From Rhizobium sp. NFR03 (GTDB taxonomy: Bacteria; Pseudomonadota; Alphaproteobacteria; Rhizobiales; Rhizobiaceae), in contig NZ_FOGR01000001.1 in NCBI RefSeq assembly GCF_900111275.1, positions 186,001 to 250,000 of the forward strand: a stretch of DNA of 64,000 bases, given 5' to 3'. Shown here in pieces: positions 54,521 through 62,497 of the stretch. Both the position numbers and the translations under genes were made by a program. How positions within the stretch are numbered: the first letter of the stretch is position 1; each line of letters begins with the position of its first letter. The notes under the pieces were generated by a model. The model was not told where the DNA came from, did not search any database, and saw nothing but the letters and a program-made list of their open reading frames with translations.

Positions 54521-55309
54521 ATGAACCCTGTCGCCGCCTTCCTCACCGACACGATGCGCGCCGTCGCCTTTCTCAGCCGCCTGCGCGTACCCGCGCGCTT
54601 CTTCGAAGGCGACGACGGTCGCATGGGCCGCACCGTTCGTGCCTTTCCCGTGGCCGGGCTGCTCATCACCCTGCCCGCAAGCCTCGTCTTCGCGCTGTCC
54701 CTCGCCCTCGATGCCGATCCGCTGCTTGCCGCCCTCCTCGCGCTCGGCGTGCAGACGCTCGTTACCGGTGCGCTCCACGAGGATGGTCTTGCGGACGCAG
54801 CCGACGGGCTCGGCGGCGGGCGCACGCGCGGTCATGCGCTCGACATCATGAAGGACAGCCGCGTCGGCACCTATGGCGTCATCGCGCTGGTCCTCACGCT
54901 TGCGCTGAGAGCCGTCGCCATTGCGGATCTCGCAGATCATCTCTCGACCGCCGGCTGCGCGCTGGCGCTCCTGGCCATCGCCGCGCTTAGCCGGGCGGGC
55001 ATGGTCTGGCACTGGTCGCAACTCGCCCCGGCGCGGGAAACGGGCGTTGCCGCCGGCGCCGGCCAGCCACAGCCCGTTGCCGTCACCGTGGCGCTCGCCA
55101 CCGGCGTGGTGCTCGCCGCGCTTCTCCTGCTGGCGGCAGGCGTCACGCTCGTGGCTGCCCTCATCGCCTTCGCCGCCTTTGCCGCCACGGTTCCGCTCTG
55201 GACACGATATGTCCGCGAGAGGATTTCGGGTCATACGGGCGACACAATCGGAGCCACACAACAACTGGCGGAAACGGCCCTTCTCGTCGCCCTTGCGATC
55301 TTCGCCTGA
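54521..55309 (+). CDS. cobS: Adenosylcobinamide-GDP ribazoletransferase
   Basis: This 262-residue integral membrane enzyme (CobV in the aerobic nomenclature) joins adenosylcobinamide-GDP and alpha-ribazole to give adenosylcobalamin. FLSRLRVPARFF at the N-terminus and the catalytic acidic stretch TGALHEDGLADAADGLGGG followed by IMKDSRVGTYGVIAL are diagnostic; several hydrophobic helices follow. It is divergent from cobT. The symbol should not be confused with the cobaltochelatase subunit also called CobS. Confidence 0.94.
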   Translation: MNPVAAFLTDTMRAVAFLSRLRVPARFFEGDDGRMGRTVRAFPVAGLLITLPASLVFALSLALDADPLLAALLALGVQTLVTGALHEDGLADAADGLGGGRTRGHALDIMKDSRVGTYGVIALVLTLALRAVAIADLADHLSTAGCALALLAIAALSRAGMVWHWSQLAPARETGVAAGAGQPQPVAVTVALATGVVLAALLLLAAGVTLVAALIAFAAFAATVPLWTRYVRERISGHTGDTIGATQQLAETALLVALAIFA

Positions 55310-55348
55310 GGCACCGATATAGACACATCATTCCCACGCGGATCTTTT

Positions 55349-55579
55349 ATGGAAACACCCTGTACCTCCGTCTGCTCCATCGATGCCGCCACCGGCTACT
55401 GTCGCGGCTGCGGGCGCACGGGCGACGAGATCGCGACATGGACGCTCTTCAGCGACCGCGAACGCCGGCACATCATGACCGGCCTGCACACGCGCATGCG
55501 TTCACTGGATGCCTCGTCACGTCTGGAAACGCGGAGCGCCCGCGTCGACCGTATCGCCCGGGAGCGCACGAAACGATGA
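55349..55579 (+). CDS. DUF1289 family cysteine-rich protein
   Basis: A 76-residue protein with the DUF1289 signature [20 protein letters not shown] (four cysteines, probably binding a metal) followed by [18 protein letters not shown]. Function is not established for the family. The ATG is 39 bp after cobS and its stop overlaps the next gene as ATGA, so it is likely translated together with the aspartic protease. Confidence 0.88.
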   Translation: METPCTSVCSIDAATGYCRGCGRTGDEIATWTLFSDRERRHIMTGLHTRMRSLDASSRLETRSARVDRIARERTKR

Positions 55580-56274
55580 ACAGGCTGACCGTTGCGCTCG
55601 GCATTCTCGGCCTGGGGCTCGTCCTTCTGCTTTTCAATCACGATAGCGGCCGCACGCTGGGCCTCGGCAATGACAGCTTCGCGAGCCTCGTCGGCATGAC
55701 GGCGCTTCTCACGGTCTTTGCGGCCGGCATCTGGCGCAGCCGGAATTTGAGCGAAAGCGTCCGGCAGTTCGCCCTGTGGGTGCTGATCTTCCTCGCCGTC
55801 GTCACCGCCTATCTCTACCGTGGCGAACTGGAATCCTACTGGGCGCGCCTCTCCGGCGGCCTCATGCCCGGCCGCGCCGCCGTCTTCACCGACAATGAAG
55901 GCTATCAGGAAGTGGTCCTGCACAAGGTCATGAACGGCCATTTCGAGGCAAACGTCGCCATCAACGGCGCGAGCGTCCAGATGCTCGTGGATACCGGCGC
56001 CAGCACCATCGCCCTCTCCTATGCCGACGCGAAAAGCCTCGGTCTGGAGCCCGACAGCCTCGCCTACACCCAGCGCCTGATGACCGCCAACGGCGAAGCC
56101 CGAGGCGCCCCCGTCACCCTTTCCGAAGTCGCCATCGGCCCCATCGTCCGCAATGACGTCCGCGCCACCGTCGCCGAAGACGGCAAGCTCGACCAGAGCC
56201 TGCTGGGCATGAGCTTCCTCTCCACGCTCGACATGATGCAGATGAAGACGGACGAGCTGCGGCTGAGGGATTAG
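55576..56274 (+). CDS. Membrane-anchored retropepsin-like aspartic protease (TIGR02281)
   Basis: The 232-residue protein has three N-terminal hydrophobic segments ([53 protein letters not shown]) and a C-terminal clan AA domain with the active-site [20 protein letters not shown] and [10 protein letters not shown]. The DTGAS triad marks a single-domain aspartic protease that must dimerise; the catalytic part probably faces the periplasm. Its ATG overlaps the DUF1289 stop. The physiological substrate is not known. Confidence 0.9.
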   Translation: MNRLTVALGILGLGLVLLLFNHDSGRTLGLGNDSFASLVGMTALLTVFAAGIWRSRNLSESVRQFALWVLIFLAVVTAYLYRGELESYWARLSGGLMPGRAAVFTDNEGYQEVVLHKVMNGHFEANVAINGASVQMLVDTGASTIALSYADAKSLGLEPDSLAYTQRLMTANGEARGAPVTLSEVAIGPIVRNDVRATVAEDGKLDQSLLGMSFLSTLDMMQMKTDELRLRD

Positions 56275-56323
56275 TGAACGTGGCGAGCCGGCAATCGCTG
56301 GCTGCGGTTTGCGGTTACAGGCT

Positions 56324-56941
56324 TCAAACGCCGCTCTCGCTGCGCCGCACGAGGCGTCGATACCAGACGGTCCAGAGGCCAAGGACGGCCATGCAACCAT
56401 AGGTGATGAACGGGCTGACAATCATGTAGTCATGGATATTGAGGGCGAACACGAGCGCTGAGGCCGCAGCCGCGGCGGAGAGCAGACTGCAACCCCACAC
56501 GACCGTCATGACCGTCATCACGCGCCGGAAGCGTGGCGTGTCGCGCCGCGCCTCGAAAGCGGAGACCTTATCGGGCGACGAGCGGACGAGCCGAGCGTGG
56601 GCGAGCTGGTAGATCAGCGGCCGCCCGATCACGGCAGAGCCGAGAAATGCCAGCCCGATTACGGCCGATACGAGATTTTCCCGCAGGAGAAGAAAGCGCG
56701 CCGAGCCGCCGCCAAGAAGAGCGAGCAGCGAGAGTGCAATACCGGCAAGGACCAGCATCGAAAGCGCGTCGATCCTTCGGCGGTAGACAAGCTGAGCGAT
56801 AGACCACAGCAAAGGCGGAACTGACGATGCCACCAATGCGGCGACATCGCCGGCCTGGGGTGAAACACGGTCATATATCAGAAGGGGCACCGCGAAATTG
56901 ATGCAGATATCGGCAAGAATACCCAAAAAACGTCTGGCCAT
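56324..56941 (-). CDS. VC0807 family membrane protein
   Basis: A 205-residue protein with about six hydrophobic segments (FLGILADICINFAVPLLIYD, ALSMLVLAGIALSLLALLGG, LVSAVIGLAFLGSAVIGRP, VMTVVWGCSLLSAAAAASAL, FITYGCMAVLGLWTVWY) and the VC0807-type GRPLIYQLAHA and FRRVMTVMTVVWG. Function unknown. The ATG at 56941 has GGAG six bases upstream; an in-frame TTG at 56953 is less likely. It is divergent from the TetR gene, with a palindrome between them (56954-56970), so it is the probable repressor target. Confidence 0.85.
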   Translation of the reverse strand: MARRFLGILADICINFAVPLLIYDRVSPQAGDVAALVASSVPPLLWSIAQLVYRRRIDALSMLVLAGIALSLLALLGGGSARFLLLRENLVSAVIGLAFLGSAVIGRPLIYQLAHARLVRSSPDKVSAFEARRDTPRFRRVMTVMTVVWGCSLLSAAAAASALVFALNIHDYMIVSPFITYGCMAVLGLWTVWYRRLVRRSESGV

Positions 56942-56953
56942 GCCTGTCTCCAA

Positions 56954-56970
56954 TGTTTACAGTGTAAGCA
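56954..56970. promoter_or_regulatory. Likely TetR operator
   Basis: TGTTTACAGTGTAAGCA is an inverted repeat (TTACA/TGTAA around a central G, 7 of 8 arm positions matching) in the 33-bp space between the divergent VC0807 and TetR genes. Its size and position fit autorepression by the adjacent TetR protein and control of the VC0807 gene. Confidence 0.65.
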
Positions 56971-56974
56971 TAGA

Positions 56975-57532
56975 GTGGAAGGTAACGGTGTCAACATCGA
57001 AAAGCGTTATCATCACGGCGATCTTCGCGCGGCCCTGATCGAGGTCGGATTACGTCTGCTCGCGGAACGCGATGTCGAGGGCGTTTCGCTGCGTGAGATG
57101 GCGCGCGAGGTCGGGGTTACCGCGACCTCGGTGTACCGGCATTTCCCGGACAAGGCAGCCTTGATGACCACGCTGTCAGCAGAGGGGCTGGCTCGGCTCG
57201 CTGCCACGCAAAACGAGGCAGCCAAGGGAATTGGGGACAGCAAGGCGCTCTTTGCCGCGACCGGCAGAGCCTATGTGCGCTTCGCGCTTTCCAATCCGGC
57301 CCTCTTCCGCATGATCTTCTCCGCGCCGGCCCGTTCCCGCGCGACAGGAGAAGCGGAAGCGCTGCGGATGTTACGCGCAAACGCCGCTGCATCCATGGGT
57401 GCCTTGCCCGACCGGGACGCCGTCGAGGTGGCAGCCCTGCGCTCATGGTCTCTCGTCCATGGTCTCTCGATGTTGATGCTCGACGGTCAACTTCCTTCCG
57501 ACGACCGGCTGATTGAAGCCCTTGTTACGTAA
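56975..57532 (+). CDS. TetR/AcrR family transcriptional regulator (WHG domain)
   Basis: The 185-residue protein has an N-terminal helix-turn-helix (YHHGDLRAALIEVGLRLLAE, VSLREMAREVGVTATSVYRH followed by FPDKAAL) and a C-terminal WHG/TetR_C_13-like ligand domain (AYVRFALSNPALFRMIFSA). The start is uncertain: the only in-frame candidate is a GTG at 56975, while the purine-rich GGAAGG at 56976 lies just inside it. The gene is divergent from VC0807, and the operator overlaps where its promoter should be. Confidence 0.85.
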   Translation: MEGNGVNIEKRYHHGDLRAALIEVGLRLLAERDVEGVSLREMAREVGVTATSVYRHFPDKAALMTTLSAEGLARLAATQNEAAKGIGDSKALFAATGRAYVRFALSNPALFRMIFSAPARSRATGEAEALRMLRANAAASMGALPDRDAVEVAALRSWSLVHGLSMLMLDGQLPSDDRLIEALVT

Positions 57533-57601
57533 CCGATGGTTTGCAAACAGACCTTTGCCCGGGGAACCGTTATGCCGCCGGGCGACCGACTGCCTACCCC
57601 G

Positions 57602-58363
57602 CTAATTCCGCAACCGATACCCCGTCCGAAAGATCCAGACCAGCACACCCATCAGCACGGCCAGAAACCCGATGATGATGCCGAAGCTCACCAGCGGGCT
57701 GACTTCGGAGATCTCGAAGAACGACCAGCGGAAGCCGGAGATGAGGTAGAGCACCGGGTTGGCGTGGCTGACCGCCTGCCAGAAGGGCGGCAGCATGGAG
57801 ACGGAATAGAAGCTGCCGCCGAGGAAGACCAGCGGCGGAATGACCAGCATCGGGATGAGGTTCAGCTGCTCGAAGTCCTTCGCCCAGATGCCGATGAGGA
57901 AGCCGAACAGCGAGAACGTCACCGCCGTCAGCACGAAGAACACCAGCATGACGAACGGATGCGCGATGCTCAGATCCACGAAGAGCGAGGCCGTGGCGAG
58001 GATGATCAGCCCGACCAGCATTCCCTTGGTCGCCGCCGCCCCGACATAGCCCAGCACGATCTCGGTCATGGAGATCGGCGAGGACAGGATCTCGTAGATC
58101 GTGCCGGTGAATTTCGGGAAGTAGATGCCGAACGAGCCGTTGCCGATGCACTGCGTCAGCAGCGTCAGCATGATCAGGCCGGGGGTGATGAAGGCGCCGT
58201 ATGACACGCCGTCGATCTCCTGGATGCGCGAGCCCACCGCCGCGCCGAAGACGATGAAATAGAGCGAGGTGGAAATGACCGGCGACACCACGCTTTGCAG
58301 CAGCGTGCGCCGCGTGCGCGCCATTTCGAACAGGTAGATCGCCTTGACCGCTTCGACATTCAT
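57602..58363 (-). CDS. ABC-2 type transporter permease
   Basis: A 253-residue membrane subunit with six hydrophobic segments and the ABC-2 pattern of NodJ/DrrB-like exporters: [73 protein letters not shown], and the C-terminal [19 protein letters not shown]. The ATG at 58363 overlaps the stop of the ATPase gene as ATGA. The exported substrate cannot be told. Confidence 0.9.
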   Translation of the reverse strand: MNVEAVKAIYLFEMARTRRTLLQSVVSPVISTSLYFIVFGAAVGSRIQEIDGVSYGAFITPGLIMLTLLTQCIGNGSFGIYFPKFTGTIYEILSSPISMTEIVLGYVGAAATKGMLVGLIILATASLFVDLSIAHPFVMLVFFVLTAVTFSLFGFLIGIWAKDFEQLNLIPMLVIPPLVFLGGSFYSVSMLPPFWQAVSHANPVLYLISGFRWSFFEISEVSPLVSFGIIIGFLAVLMGVLVWIFRTGYRLRN

Positions 58364-59286
58364 GCCCGCTTCTCCACCAGTTCCACGAAAATATCCTCGA
58401 GCGTGCTCTGTCGCGTCGAGATGTCCTTGATCCGCAGGCCGGATTCCGCAACGGCCGCCAGCAGCGTGGTAATGCCCGTGCGCCCGCCAGAGGCGTCGTA
58501 GTCGTAGATCAGCCGCCCGCCGCCGTCCTCCAGCTTCAGCTGATAGGGCTCGAGCCCCGGCGGCAGGGCTGTCACTGGCTCGGCCAGCTCGATGCGCAGC
58601 TGCTTGCGGCCGAGCGTCTTCATCAGCGCGCTCTTCTCCTCGATCAGCAGGATCTCGCCGCCATTGATCACGCCCACCCGGTCGGCGATCTCCTCGGCCT
58701 CCTCGATGTAGTGGGTCGTCAGAATGATCGTCACGCCATCTTCGCGCAGCGCCTGAACCACCTTCCACATGTCCTTGCGAAGGTTGACGTCCACGCCCGC
58801 CGTCGGCTCGTCCAGAAACAGGATGCGCGGTTCGTGGGAGAGCGCCTTGGCGATCAGCACCCGCCGCTTCATGCCGCCGGAAAGCTCCCGCAGCATGTTG
58901 TCCTTCTTGTCCCAGAGCGACAGGTCGCGCAGCACCTTTTCGATATGGGCGGGGTTGGCCTTCTTCCCGTGCAGCCCGCGCGAGAAGGACACCGTGTTCC
59001 ACACCGTCTCGAACTGGTCGGTCGTCAGCTCCTGCGGCACGAGCCCGATGATCGACCGCGTCGCGCGAAAGTCCTTCACCACGTCATGGCCGTTCACCAG
59101 CACCGTGCCGGAACTCGGATTGACGATGCCGCAGATGATGGAGATCAGCGTCGTCTTCCCCGCGCCGTTCGGCCCGAGCAGCGCCAGAATCTCCCCCTCC
59201 GCGATGTCAAGGCTGACACCCTTCAGCGCCTGAAACCCGGACCCGTAGGTCTTGACGAGATTGGAAACGGAGACGATGGGCGCCAT
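58360..59286 (-). CDS. ABC transporter ATP-binding protein (CcmA/NodI-type)
   Basis: The 308-residue ATPase has Walker [18 protein letters not shown], the Q-loop [11 protein letters not shown], signature [16 protein letters not shown], Walker [15 protein letters not shown] and H-loop [12 protein letters not shown], plus the extra C-terminal domain found in CcmA/DrrA-type exporters. I use the ATG at 59286 ([15 protein letters not shown]); another ATG three codons earlier has no better ribosome-binding site. It is coupled to the downstream permease and forms a two-gene exporter. Confidence 0.92.
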   Translation of the reverse strand: MAPIVSVSNLVKTYGSGFQALKGVSLDIAEGEILALLGPNGAGKTTLISIICGIVNPSSGTVLVNGHDVVKDFRATRSIIGLVPQELTTDQFETVWNTVSFSRGLHGKKANPAHIEKVLRDLSLWDKKDNMLRELSGGMKRRVLIAKALSHEPRILFLDEPTAGVDVNLRKDMWKVVQALREDGVTIILTTHYIEEAEEIADRVGVINGGEILLIEEKSALMKTLGRKQLRIELAEPVTALPPGLEPYQLKLEDGGGRLIYDYDASGGRTGITTLLAAVAESGLRIKDISTRQSTLEDIFVELVEKRA

Positions 59287-59367
59287 GAAGATCATCCGGA
59301 GTGAGGGGGACGGGATGCCTTATATGGCATCGGCGCGCCAAAAGTCACCCGACGTCCTCAGCCGGTC

Positions 59368-60189
59368 TCAAACCAGCGCGTTGATGAAAAACTGGATGGC
59401 GTTCAACAGCAGAAACACCCCGAACCCGATTTCCAGATGCCGGCGGCTCAGTGCATGGGCGGCGCGCACGCCGAGCGGCGCGGTCACGAGCGTCACCGGA
59501 ATGACCAGCGCCACCGCCAGCCAGTTGACGAAGCCGGTCGAAAAAGCCGGCAGCCCCGCATCGCCCCACCCCGCCCAGACATAGCCGATGAGCCCCGGCA
59601 CCGAGATCAGCGCGCCGAGCCCGGCCGATGTCGCCACCGCCTGATGGATCGAGCGGCCGTAGACCGTCATGAAGATGTTGTTGAGCACGCCGCCGCCGAT
59701 ACCCATCAGCCCCGAGAGAAGGCCGATCGCCATGCCCACCAGCCAGCGCAGCGGGTTTCCGGGCAAATCGGTGCCAAGCCGCCAGCTGTCGCGGTTGAAG
59801 AACATCCGCAGCGCCATGAGCAGCGACATCACCGAAAACACCGCCATCAGCACCGTGCCGGAGACATAAGCCGCGATGACCGATGCCAGCAGCGTTCCCA
59901 CCGGCACCGCCACGATCCATCCTCTCAGCAGCGCCATATCCACCGCCCCGCGCTTGCGGTGCGCGAGAAACGAGCGGATCGCCGTGGGAACGATGATCGC
60001 AAGCGACGTGCCCAGCGCCAGATGCATCCGCACGGCATCGCCGACGCCGATAGCGTGGAAGGTGTAGAAGAAGACCGGCACGAGGATCGCACCGCCGCCG
60101 ATGCCGAAGAGACCCGCCAGCATGCCGGCGAAAGCGCCCGCGACGCCGAGCACCAGCGCGAAGAACAGAAGATCGATCAGCGGAGGCAT
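59368..60189 (-). CDS. Sulfite exporter TauE/SafE family permease
   Basis: The 273-residue protein has about eight membrane helices with the TauE/SafE repeats: FAGMLAGLFGIGGGAILVPV in the N-half and GLLSGLMGIGGGVLNNIFM in the C-half. The family moves sulfite, sulfoacetate or similar anions across the inner membrane, but specificity is not readable here. I chose the ATG at 60189 (MPPLIDLLFFALVLG), since the 21-residue extension to 60252 is not hydrophobic or family-like. It stands 81 bp upstream of the ABC exporter on the same strand. Confidence 0.88.
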   Translation of the reverse strand: MPPLIDLLFFALVLGVAGAFAGMLAGLFGIGGGAILVPVFFYTFHAIGVGDAVRMHLALGTSLAIIVPTAIRSFLAHRKRGAVDMALLRGWIVAVPVGTLLASVIAAYVSGTVLMAVFSVMSLLMALRMFFNRDSWRLGTDLPGNPLRWLVGMAIGLLSGLMGIGGGVLNNIFMTVYGRSIHQAVATSAGLGALISVPGLIGYVWAGWGDAGLPAFSTGFVNWLAVALVIPVTLVTAPLGVRAAHALSRRHLEIGFGVFLLLNAIQFFINALV

Positions 60190-60371
60190 GAAAAAGCTTT
60201 CGAAGGCACGGGAGATGCACCATTGGACGGCGCGGGAAGAAGCCCCCTCCACCTGTCATCAATCCGTCGCCGGAATCAATCATTTTCCCCTGGCACACGG
60301 TGCGGCCTCACCGCCTCGCCTCGTGGTTTGCACCGGTCGGCTGGCAGTCCCCTCCCGCGCGGTTTTTTGAA

Positions 60372-60412
60372 GGCCGGCTCCCGGCTGAAAACGGGAGACC
60401 GGCCGTTTTTTT
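60372..60412 (+). terminator. Strong plus-strand intrinsic terminator without an upstream gene
   Basis: GGCCGG plus TCCCG pair with CGGGA plus CCGGCC around an 8-nt loop, followed by GTTTTTTT. The orientation is plus strand only; on the minus strand the structure is not followed by T residues. Both flanking genes are on the minus strand, so no annotated gene is ended by it. Confidence 0.8.
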
Positions 60413-60428
60413 CACGTCAGGATCGTCT

Positions 60429-61634
60429 TCAGGTGCAATGCCGGTAGCCGGATTTGCGATTGCGCAGGTCGAAGTGGAAATGATCCTTGTGGAACGGATC
60501 GCTGCCCGGTCCGAGCACCGTATTGAAATATTTGCAGCTGTCCTGCCGTACCGCCTTCAGCAGGCCCTTTTCCCGGAAAGCGAAGAAGCCGGGCTTGCGC
60601 ACGTCGATTTCCTTGCCGTTCTTCAGCACGAATTTGCCCACGTCGATGGCATTGCCGTGCGCATGCTCTGACATGGCCGCACCCCGGCGCGAGTTCATCG
60701 TCCGGCAGGAATAGCCGCCGAGCGGCTTGATGGTGCCGATACCGGTCAGATACCGGTAGCGGGCAGACGGTGCGAGTTCGTTCTTCACCCACAGCGCGAA
60801 GGCTTCCGTCACCTCGCAGTTCAGCTTCACCGCCGGCTTGACCTTGATGTCGCCGGAAAGCCCCGAAAGCTGGATCGGATAGTCGATGCCGCAGGATGGG
60901 CCGTTGGAAATGCGCGGCACGTCGGTAAAGCTCACGCCGAGCTTCGTCAGCCGCTTGCGGCAGGCGATCTCGGATGCCGGCATCTGCCCGCTGAAATCCG
61001 GTTCGGAAACGGAATCGACGGGATTTCCGGCGCGCGGCAGAAAGGCCACCTGCTCCTCGCGGGCCTTATCCCGCCGCTGGATCATCACCCGCTGTTCCTG
61101 CTCCAGAAACTGCGCCTTGCGCCGCGCCTCCATCTCCATCCGCTCGGGCGTCAGCGGCGGCAGGTCCGGGTCGCCCTCGGGCGATGCGGCCTCTGCTGGC
61201 GCAGCCCCGCCACGCGCCGGAACCGAGAGCACATGCACGCTGTTGGTCCCGATGCCGTCCACCAAAACCGGCCCCGCCGGGATGGTTTGCCCGCTCGGCT
61301 GTCCCACTTGCCCTACAGTTCCACCATGAATGTCGCGGCTCTGCTCTTCCGCCAGCCCCACCACCGGCGCGGCCGTCACCATGCGGTCGATATCGACACC
61401 CTCTTCCGGGATCGGCGACATCGCGGCCTGCCCCGCCTTTGACATTGGCTCTTCCCGAACGGGATAGCTCGCCACGCGCTCTTGAGACACTGGCCGAGAC
61501 ACCGGCGAAACGCCGCTCATGCGCGCGGGCGGCTCCAGAACGTCGGTCGAACACGCCGCCAGCGCGAGCATCAGCCCGAGCGAGAGCATCGGCCGGCCGG
61601 AAAAGGATCTGTCGGGAGATGAGGACGTCGCCAT
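60429..61634 (-). CDS. Extensin-like family lipoprotein
   Basis: A 401-residue protein with a lipoprotein signal (MLSLGLMLALAACSTD, lipobox LAAC, Cys28), a long low-complexity middle rich in Pro, Gly and charged residues (about residues 30-250), and a C-terminal extensin-like domain (PF06904): CRKRLTKLGVSF, CGIDYPIQLSGL, CEVTEAFALWV, GGYSCRTMNSRRGAAMSEHA, HGNAIDVGKFVL. The SEHAHGNAIDV stretch resembles the zinc site of LAS-type peptidases, so a peptidoglycan role is possible. The ATG at 61634 best fits the lipoprotein signal; the longer frame does not. Confidence 0.88.
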   Translation of the reverse strand: MATSSSPDRSFSGRPMLSLGLMLALAACSTDVLEPPARMSGVSPVSRPVSQERVASYPVREEPMSKAGQAAMSPIPEEGVDIDRMVTAAPVVGLAEEQSRDIHGGTVGQVGQPSGQTIPAGPVLVDGIGTNSVHVLSVPARGGAAPAEAASPEGDPDLPPLTPERMEMEARRKAQFLEQEQRVMIQRRDKAREEQVAFLPRAGNPVDSVSEPDFSGQMPASEIACRKRLTKLGVSFTDVPRISNGPSCGIDYPIQLSGLSGDIKVKPAVKLNCEVTEAFALWVKNELAPSARYRYLTGIGTIKPLGGYSCRTMNSRRGAAMSEHAHGNAIDVGKFVLKNGKEIDVRKPGFFAFREKGLLKAVRQDSCKYFNTVLGPGSDPFHKDHFHFDLRNRKSGYRHCT

Positions 61635-62096
61635 GCCGGTTGTCGCCTTTCGAACGGAGCCGTTTCCCGGACGCGGCCGGAGCAAGGCACGCACGAGTTT
61701 CGATGGGCCGGGCCGCCCGCAAGAACCGGAGCGGCTATCTGCCCTGCCGAAACATGCATGGCCTCTTCGGTCATTTCCGGGCACGCGCAGCGGCCGGCAG
61801 CCCATCGTCCAAGTTTACGTCGGCATGGTGAATGAAAGGTTACCTTCGTGCGGAATCGGACCGCCCGCAGCCGTTTACTCCGGCCGGGAAAACGGCTAGC
61901 ATCGGGCTTCGGCGAGCGCTCGCGCATCGCCGGTCTGGACGCAGGACGTCCGCATCCCGAGGGGGCTCGGGCAGAATCGCAGACCACAGACAGGACCTGA
62001 CAAGAGCGCTCGCATTCTTGCGTCTCTGCGAAGGAAACCGGCGCATGATGGTGGAAGAGGCCCTTTGAGGAAAGGGCCCGAGGGAGAGGGCCAGCC
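61635..62096. other. 462-bp intergenic region
   Basis: This divergent interval between the extensin-like gene and the small gene at 62097 holds no ORF I trust. Toward its right end is a perfect hairpin (62059-62078) just before a purine-rich ribosome-binding site. Promoters for both flanking genes must lie here but I cannot pinpoint them. Confidence 0.4.
62059..62078 (+). promoter_or_regulatory. Leader hairpin before the small gene at 62097
   Basis: GGCCCTTT and AAAGGGCC form a perfect 8-bp stem with a GAGG loop, ending 2 nt before the ribosome-binding stretch AGGGAGAGGG. The nearby GGGCC repeats could also pair with it. A translational control role is possible but unsupported beyond the structure. 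Confidence 0.45.
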
Positions 62097-62333
62097 ATGG
62101 AAAATCGTGTATCGACCGCGTCGAACGACAATCCTGATGCCGCTCCCGATGCCGGCATGGCGGTCAGCGTCGTTGCCGACCGCGACGAGTGGAACGTCGT
62201 GATCGTGGAGAACGGCGTCGAACGCCTGCAGTCCTTCGTCCAGTACGACTGGGCCCTCAGCTACGCCCGCGGCCAGCGCCTCCGTCTGGGCCTGCCCGCC
62301 CTTGCGCACGCGTCGATACCCGCTCAGGCATAG
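62097..62333 (+). CDS. Small hypothetical protein
   Basis: A 78-residue protein with a good ribosome-binding site (AGGGAGAGGG, 81-90 in the 62000 block). After a polar N-terminus of about 20 residues (MENRVSTASNDNPDAAPDAG) it has AVSVVADRDEWNVVIVENGV followed by ERLQSFVQYDWALSYARGQR, which looks like a small alpha/beta domain with beta strands and one helix. I do not recognise a family. It is soluble with no cysteines. It converges with the chemoreceptor gene. Confidence 0.65.
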   Translation: MENRVSTASNDNPDAAPDAGMAVSVVADRDEWNVVIVENGVERLQSFVQYDWALSYARGQRLRLGLPALAHASIPAQA

Positions 62334-62359
62334 TCGACCGATCGTTCGCGCGGGCCTCC

Positions 62360-62381
62360 GGCACGGACACCGCCCCGTGCC
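62360..62381. terminator. Stem-loop after the small gene
   Basis: GGCACGG and CCGTGCC form a 7-bp stem with an 8-nt loop 26 bp after the stop of the small gene and upstream of the converging chemoreceptor stop. There is no T-tract, so it is a weak terminator candidate. Confidence 0.35.
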
Positions 62382-62497
62382 TTCATCGTCTCCGAAGGTC
62401 GGGAGCGAGAATGCCCCGCTCCACGTCCTGCCCGCCGGCGTCCGGGGATTACCTCACCTCGCCCTGAGCCGGAAACCGGCCCGGGCTATATCTTCCC

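Noticed and set aside
56988-57038. Out-of-frame GTG start with a good ribosome-binding site (GAAGG) giving a 16-codon peptide over the TetR start
   Set aside because: It ends quickly at TGA and probably arises by chance; the TetR frame is clear from YHHGDL onward, though it makes the true TetR start uncertain.
60294-60309. Sigma-54-like TGGCAC sequence in the gap upstream of the orphan terminator
   Set aside because: The -12 TTGC element is missing at the required spacing, so it is not a sigma-54 promoter by sequence.
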